Assembly: GCF_041435355.1 (NCBI RefSeq)
Contig: NZ_CP108442.1
Coordinates: forward strand, 5,206,501-5,270,500
Source of the DNA: Streptomyces sp. NBC_01276
Lineage (GTDB): Bacteria; Actinomycetota; Actinomycetes; Streptomycetales; Streptomycetaceae
Direction of reading: 5' to 3'
Length of the DNA: 64,000 nucleotides
Shown: positions 11,026-20,041 of the stretch, piece after piece
Position numbering within the stretch: position 1 is the first letter of the stretch
Layout: each line of letters begins with the position of its first letter
Program-made: the position numbers and the translations under genes
Notes under the pieces: model-generated
Databases searched by the model: none
The model's input: the letters and a program-made list of their open reading frames with translations, nothing else
Told to the model about the DNA's origin: nothing

Positions 11026-11694
11026 TCAGTACGTCCCGGTGAGGTGCGCGAAGACCACCACGTTGCCCTGGTAGCCGGTGCGCGGCGAGAAATCGCCGCC
11101 GCAGGTGATCACCCGCAGCTCCGCGCGCGGCGAGGGGCCGTAGACGCGCGCGTCCGGGAACGCCTTGGCGTCGTAGACCTCGACCGCGTGGACCGTGAAG
11201 ACGGCCGTGCGTCCGTCCGCGCGGGCGACCTCGATCACGGCTCCCCGGCGCAGCGCGCCCAGGTGGTAGAAGACGGCCGGGCCGCTGGCGTCGTCGACGT
11301 GGCCCGCGATGAGGGCCGTGCCCGTCGCGCCGGGAGTGGTCCCGTCCCGGTACCAGCCCGCGAGGTCGCGGCGGGTCGGCGGGGGCACTTCGAGACCGCC
11401 GTCGCGGTCGAGGCCGAGCCCGGTCAGCGGGGCGTCGACGCGGATGGACGGGATCCGGATCCGGGTGGGCGGGGAGCCGGTGAGCGGGGCGATGGCCCCC
11501 GGGTAGCGGTCCTGCGTGCTCAGCGCCTCGGCGGGGGAGGGCAGCGGGGGCCCGACGGGCTCACGGGAGCCGCTGGTCACGAGCCAGATGCCGATGCAGG
11601 CGGCGACCGCGACCAGCCCGGCGGGACCGCGCCGTCCGGTCGGACCCCGGCCGGCCGCGAGGCGCCCGCGCGGGCGCCGGAAGCCGCCGTGCAT
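11026..11694 (-). CDS. Class F sortase
   Basis: A 222-residue membrane-anchored transpeptidase. A basic N-terminus and one hydrophobic segment (GLVAVAACIGIWLVTSG, about 26-42) anchor it outside the membrane. The catalytic triad is visible: His132 in IAGHVDD, Cys198 in VITCGG and Arg205 in FSPRTGY. Class F sortases of actinobacteria attach surface proteins to the cell wall. The gene directly upstream on the same strand encodes an exported protein with a C-terminal membrane segment and basic tail, a likely partner, separated by about 150 bases that hold a strong hairpin. Confidence 0.88.
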   Translation of the reverse strand: MHGGFRRPRGRLAAGRGPTGRRGPAGLVAVAACIGIWLVTSGSREPVGPPLPSPAEALSTQDRYPGAIAPLTGSPPTRIRIPSIRVDAPLTGLGLDRDGGLEVPPPTRRDLAGWYRDGTTPGATGTALIAGHVDDASGPAVFYHLGALRRGAVIEVARADGRTAVFTVHAVEVYDAKAFPDARVYGPSPRAELRVITCGGDFSPRTGYQGNVVVFAHLTGTY

Positions 11695-11750
11695 GCCTAC
11701 CCCCTCGTCGTGCCGTTCCGTTCCGTGGGTTGCCGTTCGGAGGACTGGCC

Positions 11751-11795
11751 GTCGCCCGGCCCCGCGAACGGGGGGGACCTCGCGGGGCGGGCGAC
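11751..11795 (-). terminator. Long hairpin between surface-protein and sortase genes
   Basis: Arms of about 15 bp (GTCGCCCG-G-CCCCGCG against CGCGGGGCGGGCGAC, one bulged base). It lies after the surface-protein gene and before the sortase start, so it may terminate or attenuate read-through between them. Confidence 0.5.
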
Positions 11796-11843
11796 GGGGG
11801 GCGGTACCGGTCGGACCGCGGCCGGGGCCGCGGTGGGCGCCCG

Positions 11844-12386
11844 TCAGCTCCGCGTGCCGCTCGCCCGGCGACGCAGGAGCCAGGTACCGCCGACGGCGGC
11901 CGCGGCCAGGGCGACCGCTCCCGCCGTGATCTTGGCGGGGTCGGTGGTGGTGGTCGTGCCACCGCCCACCCCGGTGTGCACGTGGCCCTGCGGGCCGTGC
12001 TCGGTGACGACCAGGTCACCGGTGGCGAACTTGCCGTTCGCGCAGGTCGCGCCGATGCCGTAGGTGCCCGGCCGGAGGCCGTGGTCGACCCGGAACTGTC
12101 CCTCGACCACTTCCTTGTGCGTGCCGGGGACCAGCTTGAAACGCCCTCCGCCGACGGTGCTGGCGTCTCCCTCGGCGAGGCTGCCCGAGCCGCAGGCCTT
12201 GGTGTTCACGGTGACCGTGGCGCCCGGGGTGGCGGACTTCGGCCAGACCTCCAGCACGGCGAAGTCCCCGGGTGCGAATCCGGCCATGCCGAGGTCCGCG
12301 GCGGCCACCGCTCCGGCGACCGGGCCGGCGAAGGCGACGGCGGTCAGCGCGGTGGCGGTGAGCACGTGGGCGGTGCTGCGGCGCAT
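11844..12386 (-). CDS. Exported protein with C-terminal anchor, candidate sortase substrate
   Basis: A 180-residue secreted protein: signal peptide about residues 1-30 (ending AVAAADLG), a beta-rich domain of about 100 residues with two cysteines (NTKACGSG and IGATCANGK) likely to form a disulphide, then a Gly/Thr linker, a hydrophobic segment (ITAGAVALAAAAVGGTWLL) and an RRRASGTRS tail. This is the layout of a cell-wall sorting signal, but no LPXTG-type motif precedes the hydrophobic stretch (the sequence there is TTTTTDPAK). ATG 12386 has an AGGAG site eight bases upstream; the longer frame to 12404 is less likely. The function of the domain is unknown. Confidence 0.8.
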   Translation of the reverse strand: MRRSTAHVLTATALTAVAFAGPVAGAVAAADLGMAGFAPGDFAVLEVWPKSATPGATVTVNTKACGSGSLAEGDASTVGGGRFKLVPGTHKEVVEGQFRVDHGLRPGTYGIGATCANGKFATGDLVVTEHGPQGHVHTGVGGGTTTTTDPAKITAGAVALAAAAVGGTWLLRRRASGTRS

Positions 12387-12563
12387 GGGTACTCCTGGGG
12401 ACACGGGGTCGTGTTCCGAGGAAAACCGGCCGGTCCGGCGCGCGCCTGCTGAAGCATCGTCAGATTTCGCGCGAGGTGACCCGCGGGACGGGATCCGTGC
12501 ACGTCAGACCCCCTGGAAGGGCATCAGGGTGCCCCCACCCCGTCCGGGTGACGGGCCCCTTCC

Positions 12564-14006
12564 TCAGGCCCGCGGAAGGGTCACCGTGGCTGCCGCGCCC
12601 GAGGGGTCCGGGTTCGACAGGGTCACGGCGGCGCCGATCACCTGGGCCTGGCCGAAGGCGATGGTCAGGCCGAGCCCCGTGCCCTGGCCGCGCTCCGCCG
12701 CACCCGTCTTGAACCGCTGCGGGCCCTCCCGCAGCAGGCTCTCGGGGAAGCCCGGCCCGTGGTCCCGTACGGTCACCGAGGCCCCGGACACCGTCACCGT
12801 GATCGGGCCGGCCCCGTGCCGACGGGCGTTGAGCAGCAGGTTCGTCAGGATCCGCTCCAGGCGCCGGGCGTCCGTCCGCACCAGCGCGCCGGCGCCCGCA
12901 CGGCCGTCCGTCCGGCGGCCCGTCCCCTCGTCCGTGCGGCCGTACGTCCGGTCCCGCGCACACCCGGCCGGCCGCTCGTCGGGCGCGCAGTTCCGCCGCT
13001 CGTCGGGCCCGCCGTCCGGCCGCCCGTCCGGCCCGCCGCCCGCCGCGCCGGCCCGTACGTCCTCCGTGCCCGACAGCCGTGCGCTCACGCCCGAGCGCCG
13101 CGTGATCGAGGCGACCAGCGGCCCCAGCCGGTGCTCCTCCAGCTGCGCCTCCTCCCGGTTCGCGTCGAGCCGGGCCACCTCCAGCAGGTCCTCCGTCAGC
13201 GTGCGCAGCGCTCCCACCCGGTCGCGCACCAGCTCCGTCGGCCGTCCGGGAGGCAGCAGCTCGGCCGCCGTGTGCAGCCCCGTCAGCGGGGTGCGCAGTT
13301 CGTGCGCCACGTCCGCCGTGAACCGCTGCTCGGCCTCCAGTCGCTGCTGCAGGCTCGCCGCCATCGTGTCGACCGCCGAGGACAGCTCGGCGACCTCGTC
13401 GCGGCTCCCCGGGACCCCCGAGGCCCCGATCCGCGCGTCCAGGTCGCCCGCGCTGATCCGCCGGGCCGTCTCCGCGGCCGACCGCAGGTCCTTGCTGAGC
13501 CGGCTGGCCAGCAGCGCCCCGCCCACCGCGGAGAGCGCCACCACGCCGGTCCCGGACGCGATCAGCTGCCCGTCCAGCTCCGCCAGTTCGGCCTGCTCGG
13601 CGGTGAGCGCCTGCCGCACCGTCAGCACCCGGCCGCCGCCCACCGGCCGCGCCGCCCACACCGCCGGGTGCGGTCCGGACAGGTCGAGATAGGTGCTCCG
13701 CCGTCCGGCCAGGGCGGCCTCGCGCAGCGGCGCCGGCATGCCGGGGCAGTCGATCCGGGCGTGGGCCTCCCCGACCTTGTCGAAGTCGAGCCGGCCGGTG
13801 AGTTCGTAGACCTGCCGTACGCGGACCAGCTGCTCGGTGGCGCTCTTGCGGGCCGCGTCGGCCACCTGGCGCACCCGTGCCTGGTGGATCAGGACGCCGA
13901 TGGTGACCGCGACCAGCGAGCAGCCGACGGCCAGCAGCACGGCGATCTTCCAGCGCAGTCCCAGGGCCCGCAGCGGCCGCCGGCCGCGGGCCGGCAGGAC
14001 CCTCAC
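12564..14006 (-). CDS. Sensor histidine kinase without a linked response regulator
   Basis: A 480-residue membrane kinase resembling CseC: hydrophobic segment at about 22-42, extracytoplasmic region with one Cys (RIDCPGMP), second segment about 148-168, HAMP (about 170-225), H-box FTADVAHELRTPLTG near 235, N-box LTNLLLNARRHG, G1 box RDHGPGFP and G2 GQGTGLGL. Between the DHp domain and the N-box sits a 55-60-residue Gly/Arg/Asp/Pro-rich insert (about 315-372) from GC-rich repeated DNA, in a place where kinases have little spare sequence. The start overlaps the upstream lipoprotein stop (14003-14006). No response regulator is adjacent. Confidence 0.88.
   Translation of the reverse strand: MRVLPARGRRPLRALGLRWKIAVLLAVGCSLVAVTIGVLIHQARVRQVADAARKSATEQLVRVRQVYELTGRLDFDKVGEAHARIDCPGMPAPLREAALAGRRSTYLDLSGPHPAVWAARPVGGGRVLTVRQALTAEQAELAELDGQLIASGTGVVALSAVGGALLASRLSKDLRSAAETARRISAGDLDARIGASGVPGSRDEVAELSSAVDTMAASLQQRLEAEQRFTADVAHELRTPLTGLHTAAELLPPGRPTELVRDRVGALRTLTEDLLEVARLDANREEAQLEEHRLGPLVASITRRSGVSARLSGTEDVRAGAAGGGPDGRPDGGPDERRNCAPDERPAGCARDRTYGRTDEGTGRRTDGRAGAGALVRTDARRLERILTNLLLNARRHGAGPITVTVSGASVTVRDHGPGFPESLLREGPQRFKTGAAERGQGTGLGLTIAFGQAQVIGAAVTLSNPDPSGAAATVTLPRA
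12890..13075. repeat. GC-rich repetitive insert within the kinase gene
   Basis: Recurrent CCGTCCG/CCGCCCGTCCGG-type words keep frame in the kinase but encode low-complexity GPDGRPDGGPDE-like sequence. It looks like slipped-strand expansion inside the ATPase domain linker. Confidence 0.55.
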
Positions 14007-14707
14007 CGCGGGGCCGGCCCGTCCGTGCCGGCGCGTTCCGAGGGACCGGGGGACCCGGGGCCGCGGCTCGGGCAGGACGTGTTGAAGTGCCGTTCGTCGC
14101 TGACCACCGTCATCCGTTCGCCGTCCCAGCGGTAGCGGACGGCCTGCTCGGATCCGTCGTCGGCGGCGATCCGGACCAGCAGGTCCGGGCCCAGGGACTC
14201 GACGGCCATCCGCCGCCCGACGGTGAAGAGGATGGGGACGATCCGCTCGCCCCGGGCGGTGTAGACGCTGAGGGCGGTCCGCCCGCTCTCGGTGTCGGTG
14301 GCGACGAGGAGGTCCTGCTTCCCGTCCCCGGTCACGTCGAGGTGGACGGCCGGGCGGACCCCGGCCCGCCCGGGAGCGTCGATCCTCCCCTTGCCCAAGA
14401 ACGGCTTCATCCGCTTGTCCGCCCGTACGACGTCCAGCTCGTTCACCGCCGCGAGGCCCTCAGGACCCACCTCGGGCGCGCCCGCCAGCGGCGTCGGGGG
14501 CGGCTGCCGGGTCCCCGTCTCGACCCCCGCGGCCCTGGGCGAGTCGTCGGCCCAGGCCGGCCAGAGCGTCCGCGGCAGCGGCTGGAGGGAGACGGCAGCG
14601 ACGGGCTCGCCGACGGCCAGTCCGCCGGGTGCGGCGCACCCGCCCAGGGCCAGCGCGGTGGCGGACAGCAGCAGGGCGGCGGTGGTGCGGCGGGGTGATC
14701 GCGTCAT
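14003..14707 (-). CDS. Lipoprotein with FG-GAP-like calcium motif, partner of sensor kinase
   Basis: A 234-residue lipoprotein: signal sequence with lipobox ALGGCAAP (Cys about residue 24), a Pro-rich spacer, then a domain with the DVTGDGKQDLLVATD motif typical of FG-GAP/VCBS calcium-binding repeats, ending in a basic/Pro-rich tail. It overlaps the downstream histidine kinase by 4 bp, so the two are co-translated. The arrangement recalls CseA-CseC of the SigE cell-envelope system, but the response regulator is missing here. A role in modulating the kinase's extracytoplasmic sensing is inferred. Confidence 0.8.
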   Translation of the reverse strand: MTRSPRRTTAALLLSATALALGGCAAPGGLAVGEPVAAVSLQPLPRTLWPAWADDSPRAAGVETGTRQPPPTPLAGAPEVGPEGLAAVNELDVVRADKRMKPFLGKGRIDAPGRAGVRPAVHLDVTGDGKQDLLVATDTESGRTALSVYTARGERIVPILFTVGRRMAVESLGPDLLVRIAADDGSEQAVRYRWDGERMTVVSDERHFNTSCPSRGPGSPGPSERAGTDGPAPR

Positions 14708-14877
14708 GGGGAGGGAACCGTCGGGGTGGGGAGGGGGGCGGCTTCCGACCGTAGTCGGCGACCGTCACGGGGGCCGGGAGAACGTGTAACAGCGGGGCGT
14801 ACGGTGGTGGTCCGCGCGCAGGTCGGGACCTTCGGCCCGGAGCGCGGACTGCCCAGTGTGAGCCGAGGGAGGGCCCT

Positions 14878-15327
14878 GTGACATCGGTCGATCGGCCGCA
14901 ATCCGGCGTACTGCCGTTCTTCGTGTACGGGACGCTACGGCCGGGGGAGGTCAACCACGCCCTGTTCCTGCGGGGCCGGACGGCGGCCGAGGAACCCGCC
15001 CGGCTGCCGGACGCGGCGCTCTACGAGGGGCCCGGCTACCCGTACGCCGTCGAGCGGCCTGGCTCCGCCATCGCCGGGGAGCTGATCACCCCGGCGCCCG
15101 GCGCGTACGGGGAACTGCTGGCCGCGCTGGACCTGCTGGAGGAGTACGCGGGCCCGGACCGCCCGGGGAACGTCTACGACCGGGTCGCCCGCGCGGCCGT
15201 CCGCCCCGACGGCACCCGCGTCCGCGCCTGGGTCTACCTGGCGGCGGCCCCGCTGGCCCGGCGCCTCGCCGCATCGGGCACCGAGATCCCGGGCGGCGAC
15301 TGGCTCCGCCGCGGCGACCGGGTGTAG
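14878..15327 (+). CDS. Gamma-glutamylcyclotransferase (AIG2-like) family protein
   Basis: A 149-residue protein of the GGCT/AIG2 fold: FFVYGTLRPGEVNH is the signature YGTLRxG loop that binds the gamma-glutamyl moiety, and the acidic LDLLEEYAGPD segment supplies the expected catalytic Glu region. Members cyclise gamma-glutamyl amines or repair derivatives; the specific substrate is uncertain. The start is GTG 14878, directly after a GAGGGCCCT ribosome site. Convergent with dnaG, 31 bases apart. Confidence 0.85.
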   Translation: MTSVDRPQSGVLPFFVYGTLRPGEVNHALFLRGRTAAEEPARLPDAALYEGPGYPYAVERPGSAIAGELITPAPGAYGELLAALDLLEEYAGPDRPGNVYDRVARAAVRPDGTRVRAWVYLAAAPLARRLAASGTEIPGGDWLRRGDRV

Positions 15328-15358
15328 CAGCCGGGACGGCCCGGCCGCCGGCCCCGGC

Positions 15359-17266
15359 TCAGAGCCCTTCGGCCCCGCGGTTGCGCAGGCGCTGCCCGTA
15401 CTGCTGGAGGACCCACAGTTCCTGCTGGACCGCCGCGTGCTGCTCCGGCGGGGCCTGCGGGCTCAGGCGGGTCAGGGCGCCCTGGATCTCCAGGACGCGG
15501 CGGTCCACGGCACGCAGCCGGACCTGGACCAGCTGCACCCCCGCGTACACCTCGTCCACCGTCTTGGCGTGGATGGCCTCCACCGCCAGCTCCGTGACCA
15601 TCGCGCGGACGGTGTCGTTCGGCGCGGCCTCGCGGACCCGGACCAGGTAGTCCTCCGTGCCCTGGGCGGCGCCCCCGGCGTCCTGGATCGCCTGGCGGAC
15701 CGCGGCGTAGGGCGGGGCGGTGAACTCGTCGATCCCGTAGGCGTCGAAGGCGGGGGAGACCAGCGCGGGGCGCTGGAGCGCCAGCTTCAGCAGCTCGCGC
15801 TCCGTGCGGTGGGCGGGGCTGCGCAGGTTCAGTGCGGGACCGCCCCGGTCCGCGGCGGGCGGCTGCGCGGCCGGGGCCTCCTGGGGCGCCCGCCCGCCAC
15901 CCCGGCCCTGCTGCGGCTGGTTGCCGCGCTCGCGGGCCCAGCGCGCCAGTTGCGCGACCCGCTTGACGACGAACTGCTCGTCGAGGATGCCCAGCATGCC
16001 CGCCAGCTGGACGGCCGACTCGTGCTGGATCGACAGGTCCTTGATGCTCGCGACGACCGGAGCGGCCTCGGCCAGCGCGGCCGCGCGGCCCGCCGGGTTC
16101 TCCAGGTTGTGCCGGCCCACGATGTGCCGCAGCGCGAACTCGAACAGCGGGGTGCGGGAGTCCACCAGCCCGGACACGGCGGCGTCGCCCTGAGCGAGCC
16201 GCAGGTCGCAGGGGTCCATCCCGCCCGGGGCGATGGTGATGGAGGTCTCCGCGGCGAACTTCTGGTCGTCCTCGAACGCCCGCAGGGCCGCCTTCTGCCC
16301 GGCCGCGTCACCGTCGAAGGTGAAGATCACCTCAGCGGTCGCGTTGTCCATCAGCAGCCGGCGCAGGATCTTGATGTGGTCCCCGCCGAAGGCCGTGCCA
16401 CAGGTGGCGATGGCGGTGGTGACCCCGGCCAGGTGGCAGGCCATGACGTCGGTGTAGCCCTCGACGACCACGGCCCGGGAGGTCTTGGCGATCTCCTTCT
16501 TGGCCAGGTCGATGCCGTACAGCACCTGGGACTTCTTGTAGATCGCCGTCTCGGGGGTGTTCAGGTACTTCGGGCCGTTGTCGTCGTCGCGCAGCTTGCG
16601 CGCGCCGAAGCCGACGACCTCGCCGCTGATGTCGCGGATCGGCCACATGAGCCGGCCGCGGAACCGGTCGATGGGCTTGCCGCTGCGGCTGTCCTGGGCC
16701 AGGCCGGAGAGGATCAGCTCCTTGTCGCTGAAGCCCTTGCCGCGCAGGAACCGGGTCAGGTGGTCCCAGCCGGCCGGGCTGTAGCCCACGCCGAAGTGCT
16801 CGGCCGCCGCCTGGTCGAAGCCGCGCTCCGCCAGGAACCGGCGGCCGATCTCCGCCTCGGCCCCGCCGAGCTGCTCCGCGTAGAAGAGGGCGGCGGCCTT
16901 GTGGGCCTCGACCAGGCGGATGCGCTCGCCGCGGCCGCTGGTGCCGGCGGTGTAGCCGCCCTCCTCGTACCGCAGGGTGATGCCGGCCTGGCCGGCCAGC
17001 CGCTCGACCGCCTCCGAGAAGGAGAGGTGGTCGATCTTCATGATGAAGTCGAGGGTGTCCCCGCCGGCCTGGCAGCCGAAGCAGTGGTAGAAGCCCTTGC
17101 TGGGGCTGACCTGGAAGGACGGGGACTTCTCGTCGTGGAAGGGGCACAGGCCCTTGAGGTTGCCGCCGCCGGCGTTGCGCAGCTGGAGGTACTCGGAGAC
17201 CACGGCGTCGATCGGGACCGCGTCCCGTACCGCCTTCACGTCGTCGTCGTTGATCCGTCCTGCCAC
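15359..17266 (-). CDS. dnaG: DNA primase
   Basis: A 635-residue primase that makes RNA primers at the replication fork. The CHC2 zinc ribbon is intact (Cys41, His44, Cys62, Cys65 in CPFHDEKSPSFQ ... YHCFGCQAGG). The TOPRIM catalytic core follows with the Glu of VVVEGYTDVMA and the acidic DGDAAGQKA motif, and the C-terminal helicase-binding region ends in a glutamine-rich helical tail. Length is normal for actinobacteria. The next genes on this strand (ferredoxin reductase-like, dgt) keep the order commonly seen in Streptomyces. Confidence 0.97.
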   Translation of the reverse strand: MAGRINDDDVKAVRDAVPIDAVVSEYLQLRNAGGGNLKGLCPFHDEKSPSFQVSPSKGFYHCFGCQAGGDTLDFIMKIDHLSFSEAVERLAGQAGITLRYEEGGYTAGTSGRGERIRLVEAHKAAALFYAEQLGGAEAEIGRRFLAERGFDQAAAEHFGVGYSPAGWDHLTRFLRGKGFSDKELILSGLAQDSRSGKPIDRFRGRLMWPIRDISGEVVGFGARKLRDDDNGPKYLNTPETAIYKKSQVLYGIDLAKKEIAKTSRAVVVEGYTDVMACHLAGVTTAIATCGTAFGGDHIKILRRLLMDNATAEVIFTFDGDAAGQKAALRAFEDDQKFAAETSITIAPGGMDPCDLRLAQGDAAVSGLVDSRTPLFEFALRHIVGRHNLENPAGRAAALAEAAPVVASIKDLSIQHESAVQLAGMLGILDEQFVVKRVAQLARWARERGNQPQQGRGGGRAPQEAPAAQPPAADRGGPALNLRSPAHRTERELLKLALQRPALVSPAFDAYGIDEFTAPPYAAVRQAIQDAGGAAQGTEDYLVRVREAAPNDTVRAMVTELAVEAIHAKTVDEVYAGVQLVQVRLRAVDRRVLEIQGALTRLSPQAPPEQHAAVQQELWVLQQYGQRLRNRGAEGL

Positions 17267-17300
17267 GCGTGAAGTCTACGGCCGGGCGCGGACAAACCCG

Positions 17301-18590
17301 TCAGGCCCCCTGCGCAGGCAGCAGCGAGGTGAGCGGAACCTCCGGGTCCGTGAGCAGGTCGGCCTGCACCGGACGTCCCGACCTGATCAGGGCCTGGATC
17401 TGTTCGGTGACGTCCCACACGTTCACGTTCATGCCGGCCAGCACCCGGCCCCCGGAGAGCCAGAAGGCGATGAACTCCCGCTTGCCCACGTCCCCGCGGA
17501 TCAGCACCTGGTCGTAGCTCCCGGCCGGGGCGTACCCCGAGTACTCCAGGCCCACGTCGTACTGGTCGGAGAAGAAGTACGGCACCCGGTCGTAGCTGAC
17601 CTCCCGGCCCAGCATCGCCCGCGCGGCGGCGGGGCCGCCGTTGAGGGCGTTGGCCCAGTGTTCCACCCGCAGCCGGGACCCGATCCACGGGTGGTGCGCG
17701 GCGGCCACGTCCCCGGCCGCGTAGATGTCCGGATCGGAGGTGCGCAGCGACTCGTCGACCGCGATCCCGCCGCCGTGCTCCCGGTCGACCAGGGCCAGGC
17801 CGGAGGTCTCGGCGAGCGCGGTCCGCGGCGCGGCGCCGATCGCCGCGAGCACCGCGTGCGCCGGGTGCTCCTCGCCGTCCTCCGTCCGTGCGGCCAGCAC
17901 CATGCCGTCCTGGCCGACGATCTCGGTGAGCCGCGCCCCGAAGTGGAAGCGGACCCCGTGCTCGGCGTGCAGGTCCGTGAAGAGCCGGCCGACCTCCGGG
18001 CCCAGCACCGCGTGCAGCGGGGTGGCCAACGGCTCGACCACGGTGACCTCGGCCCCGTACTCGCGGGCCGCCGCCGCGACCTCCAGGCCGATCCAGCCGG
18101 CGCCCGCGATCAGCAGGTGGCCGTTGTCCCGGCCCAGGGAGGCCAGGACGCCCCGCAGCCGCTCGGCGTGCGCGAGGCGCCGCAGGTGGTGCACGCCGGC
18201 CAGGCCCGTTCCCGGGACGTCCAGGCGGCGCGGTTCGGCGCCGGTGGCCAGCAGGAGCTTGTCGTAGTGCAGCAGGGTGCCGTCGCCCAGGCGCACCGTC
18301 TTGGCGGCCCGGTCCAGGTGGACGGCGGGCTGGCCCAGGTGCAGTTCGATCTCGGCGCTCGCGTACCAGGACGGCTCGTGGACGAAGACGCTGTCGCGGT
18401 CCTCCTTGCCCACCAGGTAGCCCTTGGACAGCGGTGGCCGCTCGTACGGATGCTCGCGCTCGTCCCCGATCAGGATCACCCGCCCCGTGAACCCCTCCGC
18501 CCTCAGCGTCTCGGCGGCTTTCGCCCCGGCGAGCCCTCCGCCGACGATGATGAACGTCTGGTGTGCGTCGACCACCTGATGCCTCCTCAT
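17301..18590 (-). CDS. Ferredoxin reductase-like FAD oxidoreductase
   Basis: A 429-residue flavoprotein of the rubredoxin/ferredoxin reductase family: N-terminal FIIVGGGLAGAKAAETLR, conserved YERPPLSKGYL, central Rossmann IAGAGWIGLEVAAAA, FAD motif DIYAAGDVAA and C-terminal reductase dimerisation domain. It transfers electrons from NAD(P)H to a small redox protein; the partner is not encoded nearby. ATG 18590 is chosen because CGAAGAGGTT precedes it; the upstream open frame to 18614 is not conserved-looking. Confidence 0.9.
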   Translation of the reverse strand: MRRHQVVDAHQTFIIVGGGLAGAKAAETLRAEGFTGRVILIGDEREHPYERPPLSKGYLVGKEDRDSVFVHEPSWYASAEIELHLGQPAVHLDRAAKTVRLGDGTLLHYDKLLLATGAEPRRLDVPGTGLAGVHHLRRLAHAERLRGVLASLGRDNGHLLIAGAGWIGLEVAAAAREYGAEVTVVEPLATPLHAVLGPEVGRLFTDLHAEHGVRFHFGARLTEIVGQDGMVLAARTEDGEEHPAHAVLAAIGAAPRTALAETSGLALVDREHGGGIAVDESLRTSDPDIYAAGDVAAAHHPWIGSRLRVEHWANALNGGPAAARAMLGREVSYDRVPYFFSDQYDVGLEYSGYAPAGSYDQVLIRGDVGKREFIAFWLSGGRVLAGMNVNVWDVTEQIQALIRSGRPVQADLLTDPEVPLTSLLPAQGA

Positions 18591-18668
18591 AACCTCTTCG
18601 CCACATGCGACCACATGCGAGCGTCCCGCACCGAGCCTGCCGCGTGAAGGGGGAATGGCCCGATCGGC

Positions 18669-19985
18669 TCACCCCCCGGTGCGCCGCCCGCGTCTGGTGA
18701 GGCGTGCGTGCAGGGAGCGGGCGGAGGCATCGGTCAGGCACGCGATCTGGTCGATCACCGCGCGCTTGCGGGCCCTGTCGTCCGGGGCGGCGTCGAAGAT
18801 CGCCCGGAACTGGGGGTCCAGCCCCTCGGGTGCGCGGGCGCTGAGCGCCTCGGCGAGTTCGGCCAGGACGATGCGCTGGTCCGCGCGCAGCCGCTCCTGT
18901 TCGTCGCGCTGCATCACGTACAGGTCGGCGACGGCCTTGAGGACGGCGCATTCGTTGCGCGCCTCGCGCGGCACCACCAGCTCGGCGCCGTAGCGGGTGA
19001 GGCGGCCGGAGCCGTACGCCTCACGGGTGGCGCCCTCGGCGGCCAGGCAGAAGCGGCCGACCAGCTGGCTGGTGGCGTCCTTCAGCCGGGCCTGGGCCAC
19101 GGCCGAGCCGTCGTAGCCGTGCGGCCACCAGTCCTCCTCCATCAAACGGTCGAGCGCCTCGCGCAGTTCCTCGGGCTCGGTGTCGGCCGGGACGTAGCGG
19201 CCGATGGCGACCCGCCAGATGACGGCCCGCTCGGGCTCGGCGAACAGGAGGTTGGGGTCGAGGTGCCCGGCGTGCAGACCGTCCTCGAAGTCGTGCACCG
19301 AGTACGCGACGTCGTCCGCCCAGTCCATGACCTGGGCCTCGAAGCACTTGCGGTCGGCGGGCGCGCCGCGGCGCAGCCATTCGAAGACCGGCAGGTCGTC
19401 CTCGTAGGCGCCGAACTTCACCGAGCCGGGGTCGGTGGGGTGGTTCCCCCGGGCCCAGGGGTACTTGGTGGCGGCGTCCAGGCAGGCGCGGGTGAGGTTG
19501 AGGCCGACACTGACGGGTTGCCCGCCCGCCGGGTCCGGCACGAACCGCTTGGGCTCCAGCCGGGTCAGCAGGCGCAGCGACTGGGCGTTGCCCTCGAAGC
19601 CGCCGCAGTCCTTGGCGAACTCGTTGAGCGCCTCCTCGCCGTTGTGCCCGAAGGGCGGGTGGCCCATGTCGTGGGAGAGGCAGGCCGCCTCGACGAGGTC
19701 GGGGTCGCAGCCCAGGGCGGCGCCGAGCTCCCGGCCGATCTGCGCGCACTCCAGGGAGTGGGTCAGCCGGGTACGGGGGCTCGCGTCCCACTCGTAGGAA
19801 CGTGTCCCCGGGGTGACCACCTGGGTCTTCCCGGCGAGCCGGCGCAGGGCGGCCGAGTGCAGCACGCGCGCGCGGTCGCGCTGGAAGGCGGTGCGGCCGG
19901 GGCGCTTGTCGGGCTCGGGGGCCCAGCGCTCGGTGGCGGCCGTGTCGTAGGACTCGTAGGCGGGGGCGTGCGGGGTGCCTTCCAT
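18669..19985 (-). CDS. dgt: Deoxyguanosinetriphosphate triphosphohydrolase-like protein
   Basis: A 438-residue HD-domain dNTPase (dNTP to deoxynucleoside plus triphosphate), shaping the nucleotide pool near replication genes. Metal-binding HD residues are visible: His76 in RLTHSLE and His105-Asp106 in [14 protein letters not shown]. The YSVHDFEDG motif lies further on. Length fits the dGTPase type 2 subfamily, which is not always specific for dGTP. It lies two genes from dnaG on the same strand. Confidence 0.95.
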   Translation of the reverse strand: MEGTPHAPAYESYDTAATERWAPEPDKRPGRTAFQRDRARVLHSAALRRLAGKTQVVTPGTRSYEWDASPRTRLTHSLECAQIGRELGAALGCDPDLVEAACLSHDMGHPPFGHNGEEALNEFAKDCGGFEGNAQSLRLLTRLEPKRFVPDPAGGQPVSVGLNLTRACLDAATKYPWARGNHPTDPGSVKFGAYEDDLPVFEWLRRGAPADRKCFEAQVMDWADDVAYSVHDFEDGLHAGHLDPNLLFAEPERAVIWRVAIGRYVPADTEPEELREALDRLMEEDWWPHGYDGSAVAQARLKDATSQLVGRFCLAAEGATREAYGSGRLTRYGAELVVPREARNECAVLKAVADLYVMQRDEQERLRADQRIVLAELAEALSARAPEGLDPQFRAIFDAAPDDRARKRAVIDQIACLTDASARSLHARLTRRGRRTGG

Positions 19986-20041
19986 GCTCAGACGTTAACC
20001 GGAGTCACCGACAATCCGAGCAATCCGAACGAACACCGCCT

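Noticed and set aside
12890..13075. Frameshift splitting the sensor kinase gene
   Set aside because: The frame is continuous through the repetitive insert and all downstream ATPase motifs (N, G1, G2) are in register.
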